A program made the translations under genes and the position numbers. A stretch of 64,000 nt of DNA, taken from Xylona heveae TC161 (taxonomy: Eukaryota; Ascomycota; Xylonomycetes; Xylonales; Xylonaceae). Below the pieces are notes generated by a model. That model was given only the letters and a program-made list of their open reading frames with translations. It had not been told where the DNA came from and searched no databases. Positions 1 through 11,700 of this stretch are shown in pieces. Every line of letters begins with the position of its first letter. Position 1 is the stretch's first letter. Location of the stretch: the NCBI RefSeq assembly GCF_001619985.1, contig NW_017264205.1:558001-622000 (forward strand). The letters run 5' to 3'.

Positions 1-430
1 CATATTTTAATCCCTGGATGCAGGTTGCTCTAGTATCCTTGCTTCCATTGCCCCCAATGCAATTCATGCAGCCAGTATTAAATTCAAGGCCTGGAAGTAG
101 CTACTGCTACAGCAGTCCTATGATTAGTGATACTAACCCTGCTGAGGTACTTAAGGTGTACACAAAATGGTACTCTTAGAAAGCCCTCTGCTATTTAATG
201 CTTTTTGAGACTACTTGCAATCTTCTTGTCAAAAATGACTTCAATTTGGAGTCTATACATGTGTTAACAGAGTTAGAATTGGTTTAATTAGGCATACCTA
301 CTAGTGTTATCAAGCTTTTGAAGCATGACTATCAAAATTTCAAGTAGTAGTATTTACAGGGCAAAATTTAAAGTGTAATATGTATTGTAAATAGTAATAT
401 ATTTGCTAATATATATAATGAAAATTATTA
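1..430. other. AT-rich flank with no gene
   Basis: No open frame of useful length is seen. The DNA is AT-rich with many TA steps, like the transposon relic that follows, so it may be further RIP-mutated repeat DNA. No terminal inverted repeat could be matched by eye to the far side of the relic. Confidence 0.5.
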
Positions 431-1350
431 ACTAATCAACTACTAGATGACATTGCTAGAAAAGTTCCTTATAATCTACTAAATTACTCTAATCATTGAC
501 AGCTGTTTAGAAGAAGCTCTAGAACCATTTTCCATAATCCTTGTTCCTGTATTGAGGGGCCATTACATTATACTACTTCATCCATGCTTTTAGCAGGTGA
601 AATGAAGGTTCAATTGGGTTGAAATTAGGTAAATAAGGTAGTAGAAAGTGGAGGAGGATATTGTAGCACTAGTACATCTCTTGAAGTCCTTGTATAGTAG
701 TTAGTTAGTTTGGTTTAAATATAATACTTTTTTCTATACCTCAGAGTGATGAATTAATACATTATCCATTATCAATACTGAGTGTAGCCCTAGAAATGGA
801 CTACATAACAGTAAGACCTCCCCTACTATCCATTTGTTAAACATATCTCCTGTAATTGAGCCCTGGTATATCTTTAAAGCAATATACCTATCAACTATAT
901 ATACTAGTAGAATGCTCCATTGCTCTGATTACTAGAGGTACTATATAATAACTACTAGAACCCCTTATAACAACCATCCATATTTTCTATCTAACATTTA
1001 CTTATTTGCTACAGACTCATTGATAAAGACAAGTATATCTACTGTTTAGTTTACTATTTGTATAAGTTAATCTTGGTAGAGGGTCTTGTTTCATTAAGTA
1101 GTACACTGCTAAATCTAATGAAATGTTAGTAAAGAATCCTATGAAGTAAGTACTTTTTTACCTTTTCCTACTGTTTTTTAAGTGAAATCTACATCTCCTA
1201 TAGTACAGAAGATTGTTAATACACTGACCAGGACCTTGAATTTGACCATGATATAGTAGGTCAATTTATCCAAGTATAGCTTTAGATGTGCTACAAGGAC
1301 ATTAATTAGTTCCTATGTTGTATGTAAGTCAAAAATAGTCAAAAAAATGT
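430..1350 (-). mobile_element. Decayed Tc1/mariner DNA transposon (transposase relic)
   Basis: Read on the minus strand, several blocks of a fungal Tc1-type DDE transposase can be recognised in order. About 1010-1045 reads FINESVANK, which corresponds to the usual FLDES block. About 845-900 reads DRYIALKIYQGSITGDMFN. About 735-775 reads HSVLIMDNVLIHHSE, the second catalytic Asp block. About 595-675 reads LPYLPNFNPIEPSFHLLKAW, the third catalytic acidic block with its Glu kept. The first catalytic Asp is Asn (GAT to AAT), and stops and frame changes lie between blocks, so the element is dead. The G-to-A and C-to-T bias and the AT-rich, TA-rich context fit repeat-induced point mutation. The ends are not defined and no TA target duplication was found. 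The family call rests on motif order and is fairly firm; the borders are rough. Confidence 0.8.
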
Positions 1351-1770
1351 GTCAAAATCTTACTAGCTTCATGATCTCTGTCAACATTTTGGGTTGGCTC
1401 ATTTTCAAGGTTTTTAGTACTCTAACAGACCTGTATACCTTTAAATTCTACTTTATTTAGTGGATCAACACCTTTGAAACATCATGCCTTTTGGATATTT
1501 TGGGTAAACTTATATTAAGCTCCAAATCAATGCATATTTTTTTGAGAATTGCATCAGGTGTTGCTGGTAGCATTTTGATGCAAAATTGTAGCTTTTTTGC
1601 ATCAAAATCAATTGAAAAAGCACATTTGAAGGCCTAAAAATAGATTAGTATTATAGTGATAAATTTCATCAATCTCACCTTCAAATTTCAGCTTGAAATA
1701 TCTAGAATTGCACTTGAAATCACATGATTTGTTGATTTTTGGCCTATACAGCTTTGTAACATGGTGGTGA
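1351..1770. other. AT-rich DNA beyond the transposon relic
   Basis: This stretch stays AT-rich up to about 1770, where base composition changes sharply. A repeated GCATCAAAAT-like string occurs near 1555-1605. It could be the outer part of the element or of another RIP-hit repeat. No coding signal is seen. Confidence 0.4.
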
Positions 1771-3824
1771 GGTCAGTTGGGGTGCTCTCGATCCAGACTT
1801 TTGCAAACGAGAATACTCCATACCAGGATATCTGGGACGCAGTCTGGACGGCCGCATGTGACTCTGACTTTCATGTCTGATTTACTACCTACTTATTTTG
1901 ACACGCCGCAACCCGTGATTATGCAGTGTAGGAATAGGACGAGAGGTGATACTAGTATGTCAATACATCAATATGTCAACATGTCAACATGTAAATACCT
2001 ACATCGGCGTTGGAATTGGGATTGGGAATTGGGGATAGGACAGGGATTTATGTGTCTCTACATGGGTTCTATATGTGTACAACGGGTTTATACAGATATA
2101 TCTACAGGCTTCACAAGTATTTCAAAAATATTATAGGCCTCGAGGAATGAAGATAGCCGGACATGACAACTGACCAACACAAATGACGAACGGAACGGAC
2201 CAACAAACAAGAATGACTAGAAGACAATGTAACAAGAGTAGAGCAACAAGGGTGAGAAAGAACTATGGCATTCAAGATATACAATATCTTAAAAAACATA
2301 AACAATCTTTTACAGTGTGTTATTTATATCCACTAGTTATATTTACTCTATCATATACTATCATATAGTAATTATAGTCTTATGGATTATGTTAATTATC
2401 TAGATCAGTATGAAGAGGGCAAGGAGGAGGAGGAGCTGGTCGTGCTGGTCGTGGCGGTGCAGAGTACAGAGTATACAATGCAGTACCATCTAGAGAGTAA
2501 AGAGTAAAGAGTAAAGAGTAGAAGGTTAAATCTATAAGAACTGGAATGGTCATGTCTAATGTCTGCTGTCTACTGCCTGCTGCCTGCTGCCTGCTGTAGC
2601 ATGCAGCATGCAGCATGGTGGGATGGCGGGATGGTGGGGAAGTGACAATGATAGCGACTCAGTAGATCAGTGGCTTAATGGAATGGCAGGATAGTGATGG
2701 TTCAGTGTAATATAGAGGCAAAGTACAAAATCATACAGCAAATGAATAGTTCAGCAGCAGGGAATGGCACGGGTGGGTTAGCATCAGGACTAGAGAGATA
2801 GAGATTAGAGATTGTAGATTGTAGGACTGCAAAGACTTGGACATTGAATCTGGGGTATGATGTTAGCATTGACATTGACAATGACAATAATATCCAGGAA
2901 GATTGAATGCCTTATAGATCAGGGCGAGTCATCACGTTTCCTATTGCATGGTTATAACATCACAAGGCATCAAATCCAAAGAAAGACTAATAGTTAAATA
3001 ATGATAAGTTAATACTAAAATATGACAATCTACCTATGCAGTGTGGCCCGTGGGGACCAGTGACATCTATTACAAGATAAAGACAATAAGAATGTGCCCC
3101 GACAGGAAATAGACAAATTAACGACATCCCTAGGAAAAGAGAATAAATCTGGAAGATGCACCGGCAGGTGAATAAATGTGCCGGGTAAGCCCGTAAAGAT
3201 CAGATGAGTACAAAGATCAGATGAAAGGAAAATGGATAGATCATATGAAAGGAAAAACATCAGATGAAAGGAAAACATGAGACGAAAGGTTTAGATCAGA
3301 AAGTGGCTGAGAGTCAAACTTTTCCCGGCTCCGAACGGGCACGCACATCTGCGTATGCAGGTGCACATGCTCATGCAATGCTTGTGAATGCAAGACGCGC
3401 TGTAAAAGAAATTCAAATTCAAATCGCGCTGCTTCATCACAATCATGTGAAGAAAAAGCTCCCCAACACCATACTTCATCTGGCGAAAACGAGAACGATA
3501 TCAAGCGAAGAAAAGATCAGATGAAAAAGACTCATTCACCAACGTCGATTAAATAATGGCAGAAAAAATTTCTGAAAATGCCGACTGTACGAAACCAAAC
3601 AGAGTGGTATCATGAGGCAAAGGACGCCAGGCATGCAAGCTGTAGATCAGATCCGACTCCAACGATAAAAATGTCGAGACAAATTGAAATTCCCAGTAAC
3701 GGGGGATATCATGGGGGTGGTAGTGGTAGTAATGGTAGTGGTAGTAATAGTAGTTGTTGTTGTTCGTTCGAACCAGCGTCGCCAGCCATTGTAATGTGTG
3801 GCCGGCAGCTTGCGCAAAGGAGGT
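1771..3824. repeat. Gene-free stretch with simple and tandem repeats
   Basis: No credible gene. An AGAGTAA tandem lies at about 2493-2520, a CTGC/CTG-rich run at 2573-2596, and a direct repeat of AGCATGC at about 2597-2617. A degenerate repeat of about 20 bases built on AGATCAGATGAAAGGAAAA runs from about 3190 to 3300, with single echoes near 3510 and 3645. A GGTAGTGGTAGTAAT-type trinucleotide tract at about 3712-3770 sits just downstream of the minus-strand gene and may lie in its 3' UTR. Confidence 0.6.
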
Positions 3825-5072
3825 CTAAGCGGATGGATGTCGGAGAATATCCTCGCAATTTGCGTCAAAACGCACTTTCCAATATCGCATTCCCTGCATA
3901 ATCTTTTCGGTCAGATCCAGTTCCCGGTCACGCCCAAAGATCGCGTCGACAAATTCACATCCACTGTCCTTTCCCATGGACACCTTCTTCTCCTTGCCTC
4001 CCTCCTTTCTTGCAGCCTTCCACATGTATTCCTCACAGGCCTTGAGCAGCTTGCGAAAGCGCGCCCACAGTCGTTCACCGCTCTCGAGAAAGTCCTCGAC
4101 CAATTCTCGATTCTCTATGCTTCGGATCCGCGACAGACAGTCTTCCCCGCGCTTCATCTTTCCCGCTAATTGAATCAAGAGCAGCCAGAGTTCGCCCGCA
4201 ATCTCGGCAATCGGTGTTGCCGGGCCATGGTGGAAAACGGTCCAGTCGTAGATCCACTTGCCCAGCGAGTTGGCATCGAACACGCTTCCCAGCAGCATGA
4301 TTGGTTCCTCTGTCGGATCCCAATTCTTGTACGAATATCCCGCCGGGATGCCTGCCCGCCGCGCATCTTCTTCGGTGGCTTTTGGAGAAGGCGACTTGGG
4401 AGTCGAATGCTTTGCCGGCTTTTGTGGAGTCGCATGATGCGTCGAGTAGGAAGCGCGATGATGATGGGTGGAGGCGCGGGATCGACGAGGAGTGTCAGCC
4501 GCCGCCGCAGCTTCAGTATAAATGGGGATCTGCTCGTAAAATGAGGAGTCAGCCTCCCTGCGCTTGCGGTAAGATGACGACGGATACTCGCGCGGAGACG
4601 CGTAGTAGTAGTAATAATCGCCCTCGCCCCAATCGCCACCATCCTCATCCTCCCCGTCTACTTCGACGTAGATGCGTTGAGAATCGGAACGGGGACGCGC
4701 GCGACTGCGACTCGTACCAGCTGTCGGCGGCACATAGCAATAGTACTGGCGACCGCTGTTGCTCCGGCCGCGGGAGGTAGATTGACGTACATAATCTGGG
4801 TTTCGTTGCGACGATCCAGTATATCCGGTAGAGTAATAATTCGTCGACTGGTATGGAGGCCAGCCAGAGGGCATGCGCGGCGACGTGTATGCAAATGGAG
4901 TCTGTCCATATGTTGCCCTTCGTCCGTGCGCTGATTTGGGAGATCCACAGGGCGATGGCGTAGCGGTGTGAATCGAATATCGTGGGGAGTAGTATGCTTG
5001 AGCCGGCGACACAGGCGGTGAGGTGTAGTCGAAAGCATATGTCGGCGGCGGGGCCGTAAATGGGGCAAACAT
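3825..5072 (-). CDS. Uncharacterised Ser/Tyr/Pro-rich protein with a conserved C-terminal domain
   Basis: A single exon encodes 415 residues from the Met at 5072. The open frame runs on upstream to 5276, but the extra 68 residues look like translated leader, whereas MFAPFTAPPPTYAF opens a composition that continues. The N-terminal half is low in complexity: rich in Ser, Tyr and Pro, with an acidic patch (DGEDEDGGDWGEGD) followed by five Tyr, and a run of five Ala. The last 175 or so residues are different. They are well ordered and rich in helix-forming residues, opening with NWDPTEEPIMLLGSVFDAN and carrying WIYDWTVFHHGPATPIAEI. I recall this C-terminal block as conserved among filamentous fungi, in proteins often carried under uninformative cell-wall-like names, but I know of no function. 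There is no signal peptide at the chosen start, so a wall role is not supported. Confidence 0.8.
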   Translation of the reverse strand: MFAPFTAPPPTYAFDYTSPPVSPAQAYYSPRYSIHTATPSPCGSPKSAHGRRATYGQTPFAYTSPRMPSGWPPYQSTNYYSTGYTGSSQRNPDYVRQSTSRGRSNSGRQYYCYVPPTAGTSRSRARPRSDSQRIYVEVDGEDEDGGDWGEGDYYYYYASPREYPSSSYRKRREADSSFYEQIPIYTEAAAAADTPRRSRASTHHHRASYSTHHATPQKPAKHSTPKSPSPKATEEDARRAGIPAGYSYKNWDPTEEPIMLLGSVFDANSLGKWIYDWTVFHHGPATPIAEIAGELWLLLIQLAGKMKRGEDCLSRIRSIENRELVEDFLESGERLWARFRKLLKACEEYMWKAARKEGGKEKKVSMGKDSGCEFVDAIFGRDRELDLTEKIMQGMRYWKVRFDANCEDILRHPSA

Positions 5073-6225
5073 GGTTGTTGTGATATGCGAGAGGAAAGAG
5101 GCGCACCAAACGACGCCCCACAAAAAGGAAAATATTTCAAATGCTTGCTTGGAGTAAATGAAAAGAGTATGTTTATCTGATGATGGCAATTGCAAATCGC
5201 GTGGTTCCACACAAGTCAAAGAAATCGCACTAAACGCCGTCAAACGTAAATTGGGGAAACGAAGACTCTTGTCCACCGAGGACTTGAATCGGGCTGAGAG
5301 AGAGGGAAGAAGGGGAAACTCTGGCTCGAACTCTCAAACATTCGGTCGGTATCGTTTCTGACGGCGACTATTGCAGCGATGTCGTCAAAATGGCGGAAGG
5401 AGGGAGAAGTCCCTCACGAGATCTGGCAGGATCTCGAATTGGAAGGTCCACGAAGACGATGGAATCAATCCACGGTGCGAGGGGCAAAAAAAAGAAAGCG
5501 AAAAATCACGATGAAAGAGACGCGAAATTTCTGTCGTCGCAGGAGCAGTAAAAGCAAAGATACGGGGGTAAAATAAAGATCATGGGAATTAAGAGTCAAC
5601 GGGGGGGCAAAAGGGGGCTGGGTGAGAGAGGGCCGTGGGTTGCGCCGCAATTTAATCGATACCCAAGAGCGAGAGGGCGAGTGGTGTCTTCTTGTGGTGT
5701 GGGTGTGGGCGCAAAATGGTGCCAGGGTCGCACCGCTCACGCCGCCCGCGCCGTAACCGCTACAAAAGCAAGCGTAAGAGAACGGAGAGTGAGTGTGAGA
5801 AAAGAGACGGCCCTGTCGTGGCTCGGCGGTGGGGGGAGTGTATCGCGTGTAAGAGCCTCTCTTGGGCGCAAGAAAAGAGAGGGGGAAACCCAGAGAAGCA
5901 GTCCTTTGGGGCCTAAAGGACTGTAGGCAGTTTAGCTGCCGCTCTGCGGTGACTAAACGACAGGGGTCAGGCACCTTCTGGGCGCCAGACAGAGACGGGT
6001 CAACCACTAACCGGCAAGAGACGAGAAAAGATATGGTGGGATGGTGTCAAAATCCACGGCCCACGGTCCGTCACGGGCCCCCGGTTCCAACGACTCAAAC
6101 CTGGTAGGTAGCGAAGGGGTGATAGTGGCTGACGGAAGCAAAGACTTTTGTCTTTCTGTGCGTGTGCGGCAGAGGTGAACCGACCCTTAGAGGCCAAGCC
6201 AGACAAGGGGCTGAAGATTCGGTGA

Positions 6226-6261
<36 letters not shown>

Positions 6262-7850
6262 ATGATGCTAATGCTTTTCAAAAGAGTGCTGCCTAGAGAA
6301 GGAGAATTTGCGCGCGTGTCTCCCCTTGATAGTCTTGAAGAATTCCGATTCGAGGGGATTCAAACGTTTATTTTCCTTTTGGGCAGGTGTTTCTGTCTTT
6401 GAGCCGAGAGAGCGGGACACAGAGAGGGCGACCAAAGTAGGAAAAGAGGGGCCCAGCTAAGGGAGGACGATGAGTGGTTGTTGTCGTGTGGGCGATGAGG
6501 TGAGGAGTATCGGCAGTTAGTTAGGGGAGGAGAGAGAGATGAGGGAGTTGAAAGGTTGGGTGACGACTGGAGCGATTGAAGCGGTTTAGCTTCACCAGGG
6601 GGGTTTCAACTCTTTTCCACTTCCCTTTTTGCTGCCCAAGCGAAGGACACAAGGTTAGTCAAGGGGTAAATAATAATAATAACAATAATAAATAGTAATA
6701 ACCAGTGAAAAGGTAAATTTACTGTTGGCCAACAAGATTTGCACTATTGAACTGTACAACACTGTACGATGAATCCTCGACTCATAGCCTACTGGAGTAC
6801 AGAGTACACAGCATGGCAATGAAAGGAAACGCCCCTGTCTCAGATGCCCTCTATTTGCTCGTCATTACCATGCCTTATTGTTTAATCATGTCCAACATAT
6901 CGGGCATAACCAACCGGTGACTCCCATATGAAATGAATAAACTCCAGGCCCTAGGCTGCAATATGATGTAGCTGTGCCATAGTCATTTCTGCCCCTTGAC
7001 TCATCCAAATTATGAAAATAGTGGCGAGGTTAAAAACAAACACTATAACCAAAAATAATAACAAAGAAAAAAAAATATAATTAATCTCAGACCCGACATT
7101 CTGGCCAAGGCGAGAGCCAATGGAATGGGTTCATATGGGATGACTGGCCCAGGCCCAGGACGGGACAGTCAACTTGGGTTAGGGCTGGATCCCATAAATT
7201 TCCCGAATCAAGGAGTCTCCTCGAGGTCTCCAAATAACGTGCTTCTGTTCATTCTTCAATGGCTAATCGCGCCGTGGCATGTGGGGATCCTCCTTCCTCA
7301 TCCCTTCACTTGCAGTAAATGTCGGGATAATAGAACGACCCAATAACAGTGTCTGTAGATCATACCATGTACAGATAGTATCGCATGTGAAGTTTCCAAT
7401 CTCCCGGAACCTGCTCCTGGAATTGAACATTTTCTCCATTCCCACCGGCTCGAAGCGATAGCATCGGACAAGCTGTCCAGCATAAGCGTCCAACAACAAC
7501 ACTCTGCTTCCTTCCTGCAAGTTCGTTTATGCGCCCGTTTCTGGACGATTTCTGGTTGGGCACATAGCCGTGGATCTGCAGGCTCCCTCACACTAAGGTA
7601 TAACTAAATGTTCCTTGTCCGTTAGCTATTGGCAGGACGATTAGCGAGAATCATGGGAAGAAGAACCGTTGGTGATTGATATTTATGCAAGATTACAATA
7701 TTACTATTTTGCCTTGTAGTAAAAATGACTTTAGAGTCAAACACTGTAGAATAAGATCAATCTATAGTACTTTTGGACTCCTCCAATGAATAAATATATG
7801 TATAAGAAATGAGTATTTTGCTCAAATTTCCGCTTTCCTGGATGCTTACC
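5073..7850. other. Long gene-free stretch, including a (GCT)11 tract
   Basis: About 2.8 kb lies between the start of the Ser/Tyr-rich gene and the end of the PLP-enzyme gene. The first part (5073-6500) is purine-rich on the plus strand, as is usual for a fungal 5' leader of a minus-strand gene. Eleven uninterrupted GCT units lie at 6228-6260. An AATAAT-type microsatellite lies at about 6667-6700. Open frames here overlap on both strands and none has a recognisable domain. Confidence 0.5.
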
Positions 7851-8798
7851 CTAAGCATTGGTAAACAAATTTCCATTCATATATTTGAGACCAGTATCAG
7901 AAGCTACAGTGACAACTGTTCGATCAGGACCCAGCTGCTTGGCTAGTGCAATGGCACCTGTCACGTTAAGTCCAGTCGAGGTGCCAACCAGCAATCCTTC
8001 TTCTCTGGCTAGACGTCGACACATGGTACGCCCCTCTTCCTCGGAAACGGCACGCGCTTCATCATAAGAATTTCGATCAAGATGCGGCGGCACAAAGCCC
8101 GTGCCGACCCCCTCAACTCCATGCGGTCCGGTACGGCCTTCAGTGATTATCGGCGACGATGCCGGTTCTAGAACGGCGATATGAGTCTGTGGCCACTTGG
8201 ATTTAAGCACTCGTGAGACTCCCATGGTCATTCCAGCAGTACCAACGGCGCCGCAAAATGCATCGATGCCATGAGGAAACTGCTGGACTAATTCGTGACC
8301 AATCTCCTCATACCCAATGAGAGCATCGCGGTTGTTGAATTGGTCGGCCGGATAATAATTGTCGTCTTTAGCTAACTCTTTGGCATGCTGCACCATCGAC
8401 GGGATGAGGTCCGGGGTTATCTTGCCAGAAGGACTATTGACAAGATCAAGGCTTCCGCCAAAAGCTTCCATCGTGCGTAACTTTTCGAGAGCAAACGCGT
8501 TGGAAGATATCGCCAAAAACTGATAACCCTTGACCGCGCAAACAAAAGCAAGCGAGGAACCAGTGCTTCCACCGGTAGCTTCGATGACTGTCATGTTTGG
8601 CTTTAAGTCGCCCCGATGTTCAGCCTCTTCGATCATTGACTTGGCCATGCGATCCTTGTAAGAGCCGGTTGGGTTGACAGATTCCATTTTTAGGTAGACC
8701 TGGGCGCATCCTTCCGGGACGACATGTTGAAGACGCACAACGGGCGTATTGCCAATAAGCTTCAATGAGGTATCAACTGGTGAAGGCGGAGAAGGCAT
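7851..8798 (-). CDS. Cysteine synthase-like PLP-dependent enzyme
   Basis: A 315-residue intronless protein of the fold-type II PLP family (cysteine synthase/CBS catalytic core), about the usual length. LIGNTPVVRL near residues 15-23 is the family opening. SYKDRMA carries the likely PLP Schiff-base lysine (K48). GAVGTAGMTMG (183-193) is the phosphate-binding loop, GVEGVGTGFVP (227-237) matches the family's GIQGIGAGFVP block, and VASDTG (298-303) holds the Ser that contacts the pyridine nitrogen. Unusually, the substrate loop that reads TSGNTG in true cysteine synthases is TGGSTG here (75-80), so the Asn is missing. That argues against plain O-acetylserine sulfhydrylase activity and for a sister group; I recall similar loops in bacterial homologues. 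There is no haem-binding or CBS domain and no obvious mitochondrial presequence. The fold is certain; the substrate is open. Confidence 0.9.
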   Translation of the reverse strand: MPSPPSPVDTSLKLIGNTPVVRLQHVVPEGCAQVYLKMESVNPTGSYKDRMAKSMIEEAEHRGDLKPNMTVIEATGGSTGSSLAFVCAVKGYQFLAISSNAFALEKLRTMEAFGGSLDLVNSPSGKITPDLIPSMVQHAKELAKDDNYYPADQFNNRDALIGYEEIGHELVQQFPHGIDAFCGAVGTAGMTMGVSRVLKSKWPQTHIAVLEPASSPIITEGRTGPHGVEGVGTGFVPPHLDRNSYDEARAVSEEEGRTMCRRLAREEGLLVGTSTGLNVTGAIALAKQLGPDRTVVTVASDTGLKYMNGNLFTNA

Positions 8799-11700
8799 CG
8801 TGAAGCATTTGGAAGTCTATCTGCAATACTTGCCTTTGAAAAAAAAAATTTTTGATTTTCTCCCAAAAAGATTCTAATGAGTCACCCTGAGTTTGATGCG
8901 GTGGTGTGCCAGACGATCGCGAAATTACCGAACAACCTTTCCCAGTACCCGTTGGCATGATTTTAAGTAAACATAACTCAAGGTTATAACTATATGTAGT
9001 GACAGTGTAACTAAATTACCGGCTCTACAGGGAGATTAACTCTGGAACCCTCGGGAACTATAGACTGAATCGCGCTCTTTACGGGTAAAATTAGAGCGGC
9101 TACCTTCTATTCATTCTGAGTAAGTTACTTACAACAGGATAGTCAATTTGAGATGCCCAATGAACAGCCTCAATCACACAACGGGTATCTACGCATCTGA
9201 AAACACACTAGAGCTGCGAGTCTGCGACTTTTTTTCTTTGTTGATGCATTTCAGTCGCTGCAATATGCGGCCTGCATTATGCGTTATGCATTATCCCGAA
9301 GATCCGGACCCAATGAGATCGAAATCGCTTGCAAGAAAAATAACCCCTGGGATACCTAAATGGTGCCATGCGACTTTGCGTCGGCTGTCCCATGCAATGC
9401 ATCATCTCAAATGTTTGTCTCTAGTTCTTCTTTCTTTTCCGTCTTCCTTTGCCTTTCTCCAATGGGCAAGGCCGTTATCTAGCTACCCCGCCAAGTCTGC
9501 TGGATATTTTCTTCTTCCTCCAAACATTTCCCTCAGATCAATAATAACAAGACACCTCTTCACTACCTACCGTACCTTTGTACCGTCCTGTAATAATCCT
9601 GCTCGCCGATACGAGATTCCATATGTCAGTAGCGACTAACGTGGGGCCACAAAAGTACACAAATGGTACCATGATCCGTGCACCAATTAGATTGAGACAG
9701 ACCGCTCTTACACAAACAATATCAAATCACCACTCGAATGATCCAAACACCGATAGTGTGTGTCTTGGCTCCCATAGCAACACGACTCACCGCAAGATGG
9801 AAAAAAAAGAGACAAAACACGATCCAAACACCAATTTAAAGACCTAGTGCATAACCAAAAGAAAGGATCAAGGATCAACGCCGTAAAACCAGTAAGTGAA
9901 ACCCCAGTTGTGTGCCGATGCTGCGGAAGACGGCCGAAGGAACTTGAGATGCTCCGGTGCTCCACCGCGGGAACCAGTCAATAATCAATCGTTGGAAGAG
10001 AGGGAGCTGGTGGAGACAGAACGGCGCAGGGCGTATAGTGTGGAGTATCTGCCGGCGCAGACGACGGCGCCTTGGGAGTCACGCAACCACTTTCCCATCG
10101 CATAAATCCTGTTCACCTCGAATAATACCAATAGTATATTAAAAATTGCCTTTTTTTTTTCCCCTTCGCGGCTGATTATTCGGGCCGAGATAGTAGTTAC
10201 GTGGCTGTAAACATCGCGTGTGTTAGAGCGATAGAGCAAGCCATTCGACATCGGTCACAGATAATTGATTAACTTCCAAGCCATCCATCGTTTCAAGGAG
10301 GGCTGTAACGGTACAATACCCGGAGCCAAAGTTGGACCAGCTGCACAGAGTCAGGGGTTCGCACATTAGTACGTGACACGATTTAGGGTTGGGAAGTCGA
10401 CATCAATTGCGTGTCGGCAATGGCATCACAATCATTATTGGAGGTTGCAGATTGTTGGGGCCGAAGATAAGGTTTTCCCTTTTGTCCTCCAACGTCGACT
10501 GGTCCGCGGATGTTTCTTTCAATTGCTTCCGCCCCTGCGCTGAGAGATGTACAATTTGCAGCGCTCCTCGTGGACGATGATACTGGCGCTGCTCTCATCA
10601 AGCTTACGTAGTACTTGTAGTGGTCAATTGACGATCTTGGTGTCCGAAAGGGTCCCGCTCTTTTAGACCCGGAGCCATCTTGTACAACGCATTGCACTTC
10701 AATGCATCGTCTTATGCAACGCACCGAACCGTCGCAGTATCCGGTCTCTTGTTGCCCGGTCACTATGATCATGGAAGCGCGCAGCGCATTTCTTAGCCCA
10801 AACCACCGAGGGGGCGATATCCGGCGGGGTAAACGGATCGCACAAGAGCGTCGCAATTAGGCCAAAGCAAAAAAAAAAAAAGCCCATATGCTTGCTTTAT
10901 TCTATGACCGCCAATTCTGCAATTTCCCGGCCATTAAATCGGATATCCTTGTATTCAGAACGCGAAGGCAGCATTCAGGTCCTCGTACTGGCTGGTCGGC
11001 AAAGTGCCGAATCGTCCAAGATAGATTCCTTGTGTTCAATATCATCATATGCGATAATTGGTGCTTATCATGCACAAATAAGGCGTATGGTAAGATATCA
11101 TTCTGCTTCTGATACCGCGCCACATTACACAACAGACACCCAGAAGCTGTGCCCTCTGGCGTTGCAAACCTGTGCTGAGATTCCAAGGCGACAAATTGAT
11201 TGGGCAGTTAAAACGTTTTGTGGCTCAGCGGGATGTCATTGCATGGACATCACGTGAACGACTTAGCCACAGGAACCTAACCTGATCAGGGAAAGTGGGC
11301 TTGTGATCAAGAGCTGAAGAGAACGATTCTAGGGCAAGGAAAAAGACTTCACCACAGCTGAATTGCCACTGAATTACGATCAGGAACGGCTGTCGAGTAT
11401 CTGATTTGTTAACATACAAGCTGAAGGCAGCCATAATTGTATAATTTGACGTTCAGCTCCGTTTTGCCGCAAATCCTATCCCCAGCCAATAAGGTGTACA
11501 ACTTCACCGAACATCGTCACACCTCTCTACCTTGGGTTCTGTTCCCCTTCACGCTGAGAGCCCAATGTGACTCACTTGATTTGCCCCATGTGTTGGAAAA
11601 TTTAGATCAATTAGATTGATTGCTTGAAACAATATCACAGTCAATATTTGGCCGCATCGGGTCCTGTATTGGCTGTAAAATGTACGACCCGAAATCGTGC

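Noticed and set aside
5073-5276. Upstream extension of the Ser/Tyr-rich protein to a 483-residue form
   Set aside because: The extra 68 residues contain a chance hydrophobic stretch and differ in composition; the Met at 5072 begins the characteristic sequence.
9148-9639. 163-codon plus-strand frame
   Set aside because: No domain, random Cys/His/Met-rich composition and no supporting neighbour or splice pattern.
10383-10856. 157-codon minus-strand frame
   Set aside because: Composition is like chance translation; overlapping frames exist on both strands.
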